Notes under the pieces: model-generated
What the model was told of the DNA's origin: nothing
The model's database searches: none
What the model saw: only the letters and a program-made list of their open reading frames with translations
Part shown: positions 1 to 8,225 of the stretch, one piece after another
Numbering within the stretch: position 1 is the first letter of the stretch
How the letters are laid out: each line of letters starts with the position of its first letter
Translations under genes and position numbers: made by a program
NCBI RefSeq assembly: GCF_900100345.1
Contig: NZ_FMTT01000011.1
Span: 1 to 64,000 of the forward strand
DNA length: 64,000 bases
DNA from: Paenibacillus tianmuensis
Lineage (GTDB): Bacteria > Bacillota > Bacilli > Paenibacillales > NBRC-103111
Reading direction: 5' to 3'

Positions 1-2
1 AA

Positions 3-320
3 CGGTATGATTGCGTAGTTATCGAAGATCTCAACATGAAGGGAATGTCACAAGCCCTTCATTTCGGCAAAAGCGTTGCCGATAATGCATGGGGCATGTT
101 CACGACATTTCTCCAATACAAGTTGGAGGAACAAGGAAAAAGGCTTATCAAAATAGATAAGTGGTTTCCCTCATCCAAAACATGTTCAAGTTGCGGTCAA
201 GTGAAGGAGTCTCTATCACTTTCTGAACGTACATTCCACTGCGATTGTGGTTTTGTAGCAGATCGAGACTGGAATGCTTCGATCAATATCAAGCGTGAAG
301 GATTGCGATTGTTAGCATAA
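3..320 (+). CDS. tnpB: TnpB (IS200/IS605 family RNA-guided nuclease), C-terminal part, cut by window start
   Basis: The reading frame is open from base 3 and enters with RYDCVVIEDLN, the second RuvC catalytic segment (Glu in IEDL), then the zinc ribbon CSSCG...CDCG and the final RuvC segment DRDWNASINI with its catalytic Asp. This order is that of the TnpB/OrfB nuclease of IS200/IS605 elements. TnpB uses an RNA copied from the element's right end to cut matching DNA and so keeps the transposon at its site. The first internal ATG is at 36, but homology continues upstream of it, so 36 is not the real start. The N-terminal part lies outside the window. All motifs visible here are intact. The right-end structure follows directly. 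Confidence 0.93.
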   Translation, partial: RYDCVVIEDLNMKGMSQALHFGKSVADNAWGMFTTFLQYKLEEQGKRLIKIDKWFPSSKTCSSCGQVKESLSLSERTFHCDCGFVADRDWNASINIKREGLRLLA

Positions 321-363
321 TCATATATAGAGCATGGAACAGGCTCGATAGCTAAGTCAATTT

Positions 364-432
364 CGTACCGTTGGGTACGATTACCTTAGAAGCCCCCACC
401 TCTAAGCAAAGCGTAGGTGGCGGGTAGTTCAC
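364..432 (+). ncRNA. right-end structure of the IS200/IS605 element and 3' end of its omega RNA
   Basis: After the tnpB stop come two hairpins: CGTACC/GGTACG (364-379) and a stem CCACCT/AGGTGG inside 394-424, then GGGTAGTTCAC ending at 432. This is the usual right-end layout of TnpB elements, where the last hairpin is both the TnpA recognition structure and the end of the omega RNA scaffold. Bases just after 432 would then be the guide. Scaffold extension back into the tnpB coding region is expected but its 5' end cannot be set from sequence alone. Confidence 0.7.
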
Positions 433-522
433 CGCAGATTGTGCTGGATTAAAGAAAGAGAGCATTAGAGAAACTTTTTTTAAAAGGTTTTTTTAAAATC
501 TAAATTAGGATGTGAAAAAAAC

Positions 523-1545
523 ATGGTCAAACATAAGTCATCCTTACCTGTTTTGCTGATTGGTGCGACTGGGGTCGTAGGGAAATGGGGGGCTAAACAC
601 CTTCGTAGATTTCAACCAGACCTGCCCATTGTTGTAGGTGGTCGTAATCTAAGCAAATCAAAGGCAGTTGCTGATGAGATTGGAAATGCAACAGCTATAG
701 CTGTTGACCTTAATCGCCTTGATCTTGGTCTTACTGAAGAAAACCAATTCAGTGCAGTAGGTATATTTTTTAGAGATAGAACATTCAATGCTCAAAAATT
801 TGCTCAAAATAGATCGATTCCATTCGTCACCATTTCAGGAAGTGTACCAGTTATTGGAGAGGATATCGCAACCTATATACATGGCGCACAGTCCTCACCG
901 GTAATCATTGCTAGTCATTGGATGGCAGGCATCCCTTCTACTCTCGCTATCCATTACGCTCAAGATTTCCATAGCATAGATCATATGGAGATTGTAGCAA
1001 ATTTTGATCCGAATGACGAATATGGCGATGGTGGCGCTGACGAGAATCAATATCTTTTCCCGAATGATTCCAACCCACTTGTTATTAAAGACTCAGTCTG
1101 GACATGGGAACGCGATGAGAACAATATTACTCACTCCAATATTCAAGTGGATGGTATGAATAAAGAATCTACAGCCCACTCATTCGCAGACGTTCTTAGT
1201 ATCGGAGCCTCTACTAAAACTAAATCATTTCGATTTGCTGTATCCATGAGTGAATCTTTTGGGTCCAAATATGGAAAGAGGGCTTCACATAATATAACGA
1301 TTGAAGTACAGGGCAAGAATTTTGAAGGCATACCATCTACGCTAAGTCGCGAAATCATCAGTTCAAATGGCCAAGCTACTATGGTGGGGCTTGGTGCCGC
1401 TATCATTCTTGAGCAAGTTTTGGGGTTAGTTGATGGGAATACAGCTAAAGCCGGCTTATATTTCCCAGAGAATATAGTCGATGCCAAACACTTAGAAATG
1501 AGATTAAGTCAAATTGATGTACAGATTCGAGATTTGGCTATATAA
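523..1545 (+). CDS. NAD(P)-binding Rossmann-fold oxidoreductase, saccharopine dehydrogenase-like
   Basis: The 340-residue protein starts with a Rossmann dinucleotide fold: VLLIGATGVVGKWGAKHL near residues 10-27 gives the GxxGxxG motif, followed by a basic stretch (GGRNLSKSK) after the second strand that suggests NADP(H). The rest resembles saccharopine dehydrogenase-like or short-chain reductase proteins of unknown substrate. The gene stands alone between a transposon end and a group II intron, and is clearly richer in A and T than the genes from 2230 onward, which suggests acquisition with the accessory patch. The ATG at 523 was taken because the Rossmann motif begins ten residues later; the upstream RBS (gga around 508) is weak. 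Substrate and pathway are unknown. Confidence 0.65.
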   Translation: MVKHKSSLPVLLIGATGVVGKWGAKHLRRFQPDLPIVVGGRNLSKSKAVADEIGNATAIAVDLNRLDLGLTEENQFSAVGIFFRDRTFNAQKFAQNRSIPFVTISGSVPVIGEDIATYIHGAQSSPVIIASHWMAGIPSTLAIHYAQDFHSIDHMEIVANFDPNDEYGDGGADENQYLFPNDSNPLVIKDSVWTWERDENNITHSNIQVDGMNKESTAHSFADVLSIGASTKTKSFRFAVSMSESFGSKYGKRASHNITIEVQGKNFEGIPSTLSREIISSNGQATMVGLGAAIILEQVLGLVDGNTAKAGLYFPENIVDAKHLEMRLSQIDVQIRDLAI

Positions 1546-1693
1546 AGTGCATTACTGTTAATGAATGAAATTTTTGTAATTTTGAGATCAGCAATAATAA
1601 TCATTAATAAATCTATTGGTCATAAATGAAATGAATTATCCTAATGAACTTATCCGCTTGAGATGCCTACTGATTGATATGATTAAATAAATA

Positions 1694-1728
1694 AACGAGC
1701 CTTGAGGATCCAATCCTCAAGGCTCGTT
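1694..1728 (+). terminator. strong hairpin behind the oxidoreductase gene; insertion site of the group II intron
   Basis: A perfect 16-bp stem (AACGAGCCTTGAGGAT paired with its complement) with a 3-base loop. The usual T-run is missing because the intron sequence starts three bases after the stem. Group IIC introns are known to insert directly behind such stems. Confidence 0.7.
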
Positions 1729-1731
1729 GCC

Positions 1732-2206
1732 GTGCGCCACGCATGGCGATTACCTAGGCGGTGAAAGTCCGCTGTGGGGGCTGGTAGTGGTCAACCACTA
1801 GCCAAGGGCAAGGGTGTCCACCGCGAGGTGGAATCTGAAGGAAGTCGGAGGCAAACTTCCGACCCGAGGAACACGAACATCATCAGGCACAAAGCAAGAA
1901 GACGAGCTTGCCGCACAAAGCGAAGTCCAATACACTATCCGGACATGCTGGTGTAAATGGTGCGGGTACATGGAGAATATGCGGGAGCGCACATTCCTGA
2001 GAGGATATGGGAGTACGCAAACACAAGAAAGGGCTACTGGAGAATCTCCAATAGCCCGATCCTCTCGAAATCCCTAGGCAATAACACCCTCAAAGGTTTA
2101 GGCTTCCTCTTCTTTTTAGATTACTATCGACAAGTCCCTGCGTGAACTGAGGAATCGCCGTATACCGAACGGTACGTACGGTGGTGTGGAAGGTCGGCTA
2201 TCCAAC
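1732..2206 (+). ncRNA. group IIC intron, ORF-less
   Basis: The segment opens with GTGCGCC and carries the conserved domain I blocks (GGTGAAAGTCC, CAAGGGTGTCC, GGAATCTGAAGGAAG, GAGGAACACGAAC) known from the Oceanobacillus iheyensis group IIC intron. Domain V is complete (CGCCGTATACC with ACGTACGGTGG, about 2154-2185), and has the CGC triad expected for class C. Domain VI follows as tgga-ag/ct-A-tcca with a bulged A at 2200; the intron then ends AAC at 2206, a normal branch-point distance. At 475 nt there is no room for the reverse transcriptase/maturase normally carried in domain IV, and no trace of one is seen. The element would need a maturase in trans. Confidence 0.85.
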
Positions 2207-2229
2207 TAATCCGTTTTGCTTGCAAAAAC

Positions 2230-2994
2230 CTAGTGAGCCCCTTTGTGTTCCTTGAATATCGGATTATGGCCACAAACCATAAGCCCCTGCCCCCAGTTCA
2301 CGTGAACTTCTTCCGTCGGCAAATCCTCAGGATCGCGGTATTGGACCAGCACGTTTCTTCTCGGCCGTGTGCTTCGATTGACGTCGGAGCCGTGAATCGT
2401 TAAGTAATTGAAGAACAGGACATCTCCCGCACTTGCCGGGCAAGGCGTACCCGACGAGATCGGATACTCTTTATGGTTCAGATAGTGGGCTCCTACGTGC
2501 GGCATCGGGCCATTTTTATGCGTTCCAGGAATGACGCACAGACAGCCGTTTTCCATGTCGGAATCGTCCAAGTGGATACTTGCCGCGATCATCGAATGAT
2601 TCGCATGCGGGAAATACGGATAATCCTGATGCATCGGGAACGCCGCGCCTTTTTCCGGGGGCTTGACCAGCATCTTGGAATGGTGGACTTGCACATTTGG
2701 GCCAATTAACCTGGATAGCACGGCCGACATGTTAGGATGGCATAGCGCCCGGGTAAAAACCGCGTCATGATAATGTACATCGTGGAAGCCCTTTAATACG
2801 AGCTTCTTCAACTGCTCCGGCGGCAAATAATCGCCTTGCCACGTGTCGCTTCGATCGAACTTCGATTTGGCCGCGCGGTCGATAATCGCATCTGTTGCGG
2901 TTCGCATCTCTTCTACTTCCTCGCTGCTGAATACGCCTTTCACCAACAAATATCCGTTTTCATGATAAAAATCAACTTGCTCCTGGGTAATCAT
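2230..2994 (-). CDS. phytanoyl-CoA dioxygenase (PhyH) family protein
   Basis: A 254-residue Fe(II)/2-oxoglutarate-dependent dioxygenase of the PhyH family. The iron facial triad is visible as H122-x-D124 (MHQDYPYFPH) and H201 (YLTIHGSDVN), with R210/R212 (STRPRR) placed to bind 2-oxoglutarate. Family members hydroxylate acyl-CoAs, small natural products or other substrates; this one cannot be assigned. A longer TTG start at 3012 is possible, but the ATG at 2994 follows GGGGGAGG at a good distance and is preferred. It is divergent from the AraC regulator at 3128, which probably controls it. The stop lies 24 bases from the 3' end of the group II intron. Confidence 0.85.
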   Translation of the reverse strand: MITQEQVDFYHENGYLLVKGVFSSEEVEEMRTATDAIIDRAAKSKFDRSDTWQGDYLPPEQLKKLVLKGFHDVHYHDAVFTRALCHPNMSAVLSRLIGPNVQVHHSKMLVKPPEKGAAFPMHQDYPYFPHANHSMIAASIHLDDSDMENGCLCVIPGTHKNGPMPHVGAHYLNHKEYPISSGTPCPASAGDVLFFNYLTIHGSDVNRSTRPRRNVLVQYRDPEDLPTEEVHVNWGQGLMVCGHNPIFKEHKGAH

Positions 2995-3064
2995 CCTGTC
3001 AGCCTCCCCCAAATTGATGGATCGCTATCCATGATGTTATTGTAGAGAGAAACCGGCTGGTTGT

Positions 3065-3076
3065 ATTTGATCAAAT
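3065..3076. promoter_or_regulatory. palindrome ATTTGATCAAAT in the divergent promoter region
   Basis: A perfect 12-bp palindrome in the 133-bp gap between the divergent PhyH and AraC genes. It is a plausible operator, but AraC regulators often bind direct repeats, so this is only a position worth testing. Confidence 0.3.
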
Positions 3077-3127
3077 CAGTCAAGTCGTTGCACATTTCGG
3101 ACATTCATGCCAAGGGGGAGCCGGATC

Positions 3128-4021
3128 ATGTTCGATCATCCGCATAAAATTCAAGCCTATTTAAACGAAATCGTCCCGCGTCTCCGGAATCAATCCGCCT
3201 CCTTCACCATTCATTATTGGGGAATCGAACCCGCTCATTTTGACAACCCCGTTCATCAGCATTCCTTTTTTGAAATCTGCTATGCCCGGGAAGGAGAGGG
3301 GATATATATGGACGGTGACAAGCTCTTTCCCCTGCGTAAGGAAACGTTATTTTTATCGCGACCTGGCATCCGCCACCAAATCCGCAGTAAGCAAGGCATG
3401 TTTCTCCTGTATGTCGCTTTCGAAGTCGACGAAGAGAACACGGACCCTGCCATTGTCCGGCAGTTTCGGCAGCTTGCGGTTGCCGATCGCATTGTGATCT
3501 ACGATACATACACGAATCCCACGACACTAATCTGGACCGCGCTTCTTAAGCATGTGCAAGAACCGGTCCCCATAACGGAGCACTACGTGAAGAGCGCTGC
3601 TCTGTCGCTATTATTCTCTTTCTGTTCCACCTTTCAAGCTGAAACTCCATCTTCGGGCCTTGGCGCTTCCGGTTATAAGCCAGCCGCCTATGCGTTGAGT
3701 CGGGCGATCCGGTTCGTGAAAGATAACCTTTCGCATTCGATGACGTTGGCGGAAGTGGCCGCTTATCTTCATCTTTCCAGCCGCCATTTGTCCCGATTGT
3801 TTCAACAGGAACTCGGAATGAGCTATATCGACTTCGTTCAACAAGAAAAAATTCGCCGAGCCGTGTATTTATTGAAGCACACCGATTTATCGTTGATCGA
3901 AATTGCTGAGAAATCCGGATTTTCCAGCATTCATTACTTCACGAGGTCGTTTTCCCGGAAAATGAGCATGCCCCCAGGCAAATACCGGGAGGCCATGCAT
4001 GAAAAGAAGGCTTCGGAATAA
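3128..4021 (+). CDS. AraC family transcriptional regulator with cupin-like sensor domain
   Basis: 297 residues. The N-terminal half has the AraC cupin-type ligand pocket (HQHSFFEICYAREGEG, then FLSRPGIRHQI). The C-terminal 100 residues hold two helix-turn-helix motifs (MTLAEVAAYLHLSSRHLSRLFQQELG and LIEIAEKSGFSSIHYFTRSFSRK) ending in the family signature PGKYRE. The ATG at 3107 gives a longer form, but AAGGGGGAG at 3111-3119 fits the ATG at 3128 far better. It faces away from the PhyH gene across a 133-bp gap, the usual arrangement of a specific regulator and its target. The effector is unknown. Confidence 0.9.
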   Translation: MFDHPHKIQAYLNEIVPRLRNQSASFTIHYWGIEPAHFDNPVHQHSFFEICYAREGEGIYMDGDKLFPLRKETLFLSRPGIRHQIRSKQGMFLLYVAFEVDEENTDPAIVRQFRQLAVADRIVIYDTYTNPTTLIWTALLKHVQEPVPITEHYVKSAALSLLFSFCSTFQAETPSSGLGASGYKPAAYALSRAIRFVKDNLSHSMTLAEVAAYLHLSSRHLSRLFQQELGMSYIDFVQQEKIRRAVYLLKHTDLSLIEIAEKSGFSSIHYFTRSFSRKMSMPPGKYREAMHEKKASE

Positions 4022-4655
4022 TGGCACGGGGCCTTTCCATCTTCGTTACACCAAATGTCGTGCAACCGTCGAATTTTTCCGAATCTACTACGAAACCGTT
4101 CCAAAAATTGTATTAAACGTAAAAATCGCGCCAGTCTTTATGGGCGGGAATTCGCTCATAATTTGCCAACCAATGTTTAATTAATACAAAAGAACTACTT
4201 CTATTTTTTTACCTCATATGATATATTTTACATGTCGTTCTTTGTTGTTAATTGATATGCTGGCCAGCATTCAACCTTCAAATTAAGAAACAACGGTAAA
4301 CGGTGTTTGATTGAAACCCCATTTTTCAGTGTTGACTGACGTTCATTGGATGCGGCTTTTTGGTATGGTTAAAGCGCTTTTTAAATCCTGTATGAGAAAA
4401 TGATTTGCAAGCGCTTGCAAGTCCAGCATGTGTAAAAAAATGAGCTCTCTGGAGCGAACAAATTGGATCTTCATCATGCGTCTCCCACCTCAGACTGTAT
4501 TCCCTTCTATATTATCAATATCTCAATTTTTTCAAAAAGCTCACTTCACGGATTCAGGTTCCATTATGACATCATATTTATCCTAAATAGTACATAACAT
4601 GGGGGTAGAATGCCGTTTCATCGTAAGTCCCTTTGCAGTTCAAAGGAGAGATTTC
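4022..4655. other. 634-bp AT-rich non-coding stretch before the acyl-CoA operon
   Basis: No convincing gene. It holds the cre-like palindrome at 4405-4420, a second small palindrome AAAGCGCTTT at 4371-4380, and several weak -10-like boxes such as TATGAT near 4217. It is the only candidate promoter region for the operon starting at 4656. Confidence 0.6.
4405..4420. promoter_or_regulatory. cre-like CcpA operator candidate
   Basis: TTGCAAGCGCTTGCAA is a perfect 16-bp palindrome. Its core TGCAAGCGCTTGCA matches the catabolite-response consensus TGNAANCGNTNNCA at every fixed position. It lies about 236 bp upstream of the first acyl-CoA dehydrogenase start. Carbon catabolite control of fatty or branched acyl-CoA degradation by CcpA would be expected. 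A LacI-family regulator of another kind could use a similar site. Confidence 0.55.
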
Positions 4656-5771
4656 ATGAGGTTCGAGTTTACGGAAGAGCAGGAAATGATCTGTGACATG
4701 GTGCGTGACTTTGTCGCCAAGGAAGTGGAAACGAAGGCCGAACAGCTGGACGAAGCGGAAGCGTTCGACCGCGGAATGTTCGACCAGATGGCGGCGCTGG
4801 GCTTTGCCGGCTTGCCTTGGCCCGAATCGGACGGCGGGGCCGGGGGAGGCTTCGCAAGCTACGTCCTGCTGCTGGAGCAGCTGTCTGGAGGATGCGCTTC
4901 GCTAGGGGCGGCGCTGTGGACGCATGTTCAGCTTGTGACGTGGCCGGTGTACAGGTTCGGGCAACATGGCGGAGCGAAGCAGTTGCGAGCGCTGATCGAG
5001 GGCCGGAAGCTTGGGGCCGGAGCGCTTCCCCCAAGGCCCGGAGGGCTTCCTCCGCTTGCCTTCACGCTGGCGGCGAAGCCGGATGGGGACGGGTACGTTC
5101 TCGACGGGACGCAGGAGTTCGTTATCAATGGCACGGAAGCCGACCTGTTCCTGGTATATGCGAATGTGGAAGGCGAGGGGGAACCCGAACGAACCGCCGC
5201 AATTCTCGTAGAACGGGGAATGCCCGGTTTGCAGGTACGGCCCGTTACCCAAGCTCTTGGCCTCCGTTCCTCTGGTATGGCTCATCTGACCTTCGACCGG
5301 TGCCGCCTATCCGGAGGACAGCTGATCGGCAGTGTCGGACAAGGGGCCGCCATCGCCGGGGAGACGTGGGCCAGCGCCCGATACGGCTTGGCTGCGCTGG
5401 CGGCCGGGATTGCGCATGGAGCTTTGAAGGCATCGCTGACTTACGCCAAGGAGCGGACGCAGTTCGGCAAGCCGATTGCGCGGCATCAGGCGGTGGCGTT
5501 CATGCTGGCCGAGATGTGCGCGGCTGCCGAGGCTTCGAGCCTCCTTGTCCGTCAGGCCGCGTGGAATGAGGACAAGGGGCTGGCTTATGCCGAACCGTCC
5601 GCTCGGGCGCTTGCTTTTGCGGCCGATGCCGCCATGGGTTCGACGACGAATGCGGTGCAAATCCTCGGGGGCTACGGCTATATGAAGGAGTACCGCGTCG
5701 AACGGTACATGCGCGATGCCAAAGCGCTGCACATGCTCAAGGGCATGGACGTATGGGCCGGAAGAGGATGA
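4656..5771 (+). CDS. acyl-CoA dehydrogenase-like protein lacking the usual catalytic glutamate
   Basis: 371 residues with the three acyl-CoA dehydrogenase domains: helical N-terminus (FTEEQEMICDMVRDF), beta middle domain, and a C-terminal helical domain with the FAD-contact motif ERTQFGKPIARHQ and the ILGGYGYMKEYRVERYMRDAK segment. The block that normally follows, YEGTxQ with the catalytic Glu, reads MLKGMD, and the protein ends a few residues later. The alternative Glu position of isovaleryl-CoA dehydrogenases (helix G) is also not Glu. Family knowledge says such a protein should not oxidise acyl-CoA alone. The start follows AAAGGAGAG; the in-frame ATG at 4599 has no RBS. First gene of the operon; the second dehydrogenase at 7041 has the Glu but lacks the QFG motif. 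Confidence 0.85.
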   Translation: MRFEFTEEQEMICDMVRDFVAKEVETKAEQLDEAEAFDRGMFDQMAALGFAGLPWPESDGGAGGGFASYVLLLEQLSGGCASLGAALWTHVQLVTWPVYRFGQHGGAKQLRALIEGRKLGAGALPPRPGGLPPLAFTLAAKPDGDGYVLDGTQEFVINGTEADLFLVYANVEGEGEPERTAAILVERGMPGLQVRPVTQALGLRSSGMAHLTFDRCRLSGGQLIGSVGQGAAIAGETWASARYGLAALAAGIAHGALKASLTYAKERTQFGKPIARHQAVAFMLAEMCAAAEASSLLVRQAAWNEDKGLAYAEPSARALAFAADAAMGSTTNAVQILGGYGYMKEYRVERYMRDAKALHMLKGMDVWAGRG

Positions 5772-5844
5772 CTTTCGAAGCTGGAAGGCGGGAAATTTTT
5801 TAGGATTACGCGGCTTTCTTACGGAAAGCCCGGAAGGAGAAGCC

Positions 5845-7023
5845 ATGAGAAAATCTGTGATTGTTGGGGGAGCCCGCACGGCATTAGGGAAATTCGGCGG
5901 CGCATTGAAAAGCAAGCAAGCCGTCGAGCTCGGCGGCATCGCCATTGAAGGAGCTTTGGACAAAGCAAAGGTGGCTCCCTCCGAAGTCGATGAGGTCATT
6001 ATGGGCATGGTGCTGCAGGGCGGGGCGGGACAAATTCCGTCGCGTCAGGCGGCGCGGCTGGCCGGATTGGACTGGCGCGTGCAGACGGAGACGATCAACA
6101 AGGTGTGCGCCTCCAGCATGCGCAGCATTACGCTGGCCGATCAAATCATTCGGGCCGGCGATGCGGAGACGATCGTAGCCGGAGGGATGGAAAGCATGAG
6201 CAACGCGCCGTACGTGACGGCCGATGCACGCTGGGGCTACCGCCTCGGAGACAAGAAGGTGACGGACCTGATGATACGAGACGGGCTGCACTGCGCATTT
6301 CAGCATGTCCACATGGGAGAGTACGCCGAAAGAATCGGCGCCGAGAAAGGCATCAGCCGCCAGCTTCAGGACGAATGGGCGCTGCGGAGCCATAGGCGAG
6401 CCGTGGAGGCGATACGGCAAGGGCTGTTCAAGGACGAAATCGTGCCCGTCGCTTGCGGGGCGGGATCTTACGCGGATGTCGATACGGATGAAATCCCCCG
6501 CGCCGATACGAATGCGGAGAAGCTCACCAAGCTGCCGTCCGCTTTTGTGCAGGGAGGCACCGTGACCGCAGGCAATGCTTCAGCCATTAGCGACGGGGCG
6601 GCCGCGCTGGTAGTCATGTCCGAGGAAAAAGCGGTCCGCGAGCGCTGCTCGCCGCTCGCCTCGATCATCGGTCATACGACCGTTGCCGTCGAAGCGCCAT
6701 ATTATACGATAACGCCTGGACTCGCCATTCAGAAGCTGCTGCAACAAACCGGCAAGTCCTTGCAGGAGATTGACTTGTTCGAAGTCAACGAAGCGTTCGC
6801 TGCAGTCATTCTTGCCAGCGGCAGTCTCGTCGGCTGGGACGAGGATAAGGTCAATGTCAACGGCGGCGCGATCGCGCTCGGGCATCCGATCGGGGCCAGC
6901 GGGGCCAGGATCGTTCTGACCTTGATTCATGCGCTGAGACGTCGCGGAGGCGGGCTTGGAATTGCGGCCATTTGCAGCGGGGGCGGACAAGGGGATGCGA
7001 TTTTGCTTCGGGTGGATGAATAA
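5845..7023 (+). CDS. acetyl-CoA C-acyltransferase (thiolase)
   Basis: 392 residues, full thiolase length. The nucleophilic Cys is C88 in NKVCASSM; the other active-site blocks are present: NEAFA, GGAIALGHPIGASGAR with the catalytic His, and CSGGGQGDA with the second Cys. It cleaves 3-ketoacyl-CoA, most likely acetoacetyl-CoA, to acetyl-CoA, or runs in reverse. The ATG at 5845 follows GGAAGGAGAA; upstream in-frame starts reach back into the preceding gene and are not supported. It sits 73 bp after the first acyl-CoA dehydrogenase and 17 bp before the second. It resembles MmgA/AtoB-type enzymes of Bacillales. Confidence 0.93.
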   Translation: MRKSVIVGGARTALGKFGGALKSKQAVELGGIAIEGALDKAKVAPSEVDEVIMGMVLQGGAGQIPSRQAARLAGLDWRVQTETINKVCASSMRSITLADQIIRAGDAETIVAGGMESMSNAPYVTADARWGYRLGDKKVTDLMIRDGLHCAFQHVHMGEYAERIGAEKGISRQLQDEWALRSHRRAVEAIRQGLFKDEIVPVACGAGSYADVDTDEIPRADTNAEKLTKLPSAFVQGGTVTAGNASAISDGAAALVVMSEEKAVRERCSPLASIIGHTTVAVEAPYYTITPGLAIQKLLQQTGKSLQEIDLFEVNEAFAAVILASGSLVGWDEDKVNVNGGAIALGHPIGASGARIVLTLIHALRRRGGGLGIAAICSGGGQGDAILLRVDE

Positions 7024-7040
7024 GGGGGAGTTGACGTCTG

Positions 7041-8171
7041 ATGGAGCTCTGTTTCACGGACGAACAGGAGCGCTTCCGGAGCAAAGTGCGCGAATACGCC
7101 GCTAGCCGGATCGCTCCAACCGTCCCGGCTATGGAGGAGTCCGATGCTTTTCCGCGTGCGCTCGTCAACGAAATGGGCGGCTGCGGCCTTCTGGGGCTGC
7201 CGGTTCCCCGGGAATGGGGCGGAAGCGGCGCGGATATGATTTCGTATATGATCGCCATCGAGGAAATATCCAAAGCAAGCGCCACGGTTGGCGTTATTTT
7301 GTCCGTCCACACCTCGGTTGCGACCTTGCCTATTCTGTATTACGGGACGGAGGAGCAAAAAAAGAAATACCTTCCAAAATTGGCCTCGGGAGAATGGCTT
7401 GGGGCGTTTGCTCTGACGGAGTCCCATGCCGGCTCCGATGCGGCCAAGATCAGGACGTCCGCCCTTCGGGACGGCGAAGACTACATCCTGAACGGATCGA
7501 AAGTGTTCATTACGAACGCGGGCGAAGCGGACGTGTATATCGTTTTTGCCGCGACCGATCCGGGACAAGGGGCTTCCGGGGTCAGCGCTTTTATGGTCGA
7601 GAAAGCTGCGCCCGGCTTCCGGGTGGAGAAGAAGGAAAAGAAGATGGGTCTGCGCGGCTCCAATACATGCGAGCTGACCTTTGACCAGGTCCGTCTTCCC
7701 GCCGAACAGCGGCTGGGGCAGGAAGGACACGGATTCGTCATGGCCAAGTCGATTCTGGACGGGGGGAGGATCGGCATCGGCGCACAGGCGCTCGGCATTG
7801 CCAGAGCCGCCTTGGAGTATACCGAGCGCTTCGTGAAGGCGCGGTATCCGACAGAGCGGCAGCATGCGGTGGAGCCCGTTCTGACGGGGCTGGGTGCCCG
7901 GGTTGATGCCGCAGGCCTGCTTGTGTACCGGGCTGCCTGGCTGCGGCAGAATGACAAGCCTTGTGCGAAGGAAGCTTCCATGGCCAAAATGTTCGCCAGC
8001 GATACCGCCATGGCGGTCACGACGGATGCGCTGCAACTGCTCGGCGGCAGCGGATGGACGAACGAGCATCCGTTGGAGCGATTGTTCCGCGATGCGAAAG
8101 TGACGCAAATTTACGAGGGGACCAACCAGATTCACCGGATCGTTATTTCCAACGAACTGTTGAAGTCGTAA
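7041..8171 (+). CDS. acyl-CoA dehydrogenase (butyryl-CoA type) with a shortened FAD-contact loop
   Basis: 376 residues. It carries the catalytic Glu in VTQIYEGTNQIHRIV and the signature AFALTESHAGSDAA, so short-chain acyl-CoA oxidation (butyryl- or isobutyryl-CoA to the enoyl-CoA) is likely. It is unusual in the C-terminal domain: where the family has ERxQFGxPI, this protein reads VKARYPTERQH, which is about four residues short and lacks the QFG that contacts FAD of the neighbouring subunit. The DNA is clean there with no sign of a frameshift. It follows AAGGGGGAG and is the third gene of the operon. Electrons would go to ETF, which is not encoded here. Confidence 0.9.
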   Translation: MELCFTDEQERFRSKVREYAASRIAPTVPAMEESDAFPRALVNEMGGCGLLGLPVPREWGGSGADMISYMIAIEEISKASATVGVILSVHTSVATLPILYYGTEEQKKKYLPKLASGEWLGAFALTESHAGSDAAKIRTSALRDGEDYILNGSKVFITNAGEADVYIVFAATDPGQGASGVSAFMVEKAAPGFRVEKKEKKMGLRGSNTCELTFDQVRLPAEQRLGQEGHGFVMAKSILDGGRIGIGAQALGIARAALEYTERFVKARYPTERQHAVEPVLTGLGARVDAAGLLVYRAAWLRQNDKPCAKEASMAKMFASDTAMAVTTDALQLLGGSGWTNEHPLERLFRDAKVTQIYEGTNQIHRIVISNELLKS

Positions 8172-8225
8172 GCGGCGGAAGTCCTGCGACAGTACTTCGA
8201 TTTTTCGCTATGAGGAGAGATTTGT

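Noticed and set aside
1774-2145. Several 60-87 codon ORFs on both strands
   Set aside because: They lie entirely within the structured group IIC intron and have no RBS or recognisable protein features.
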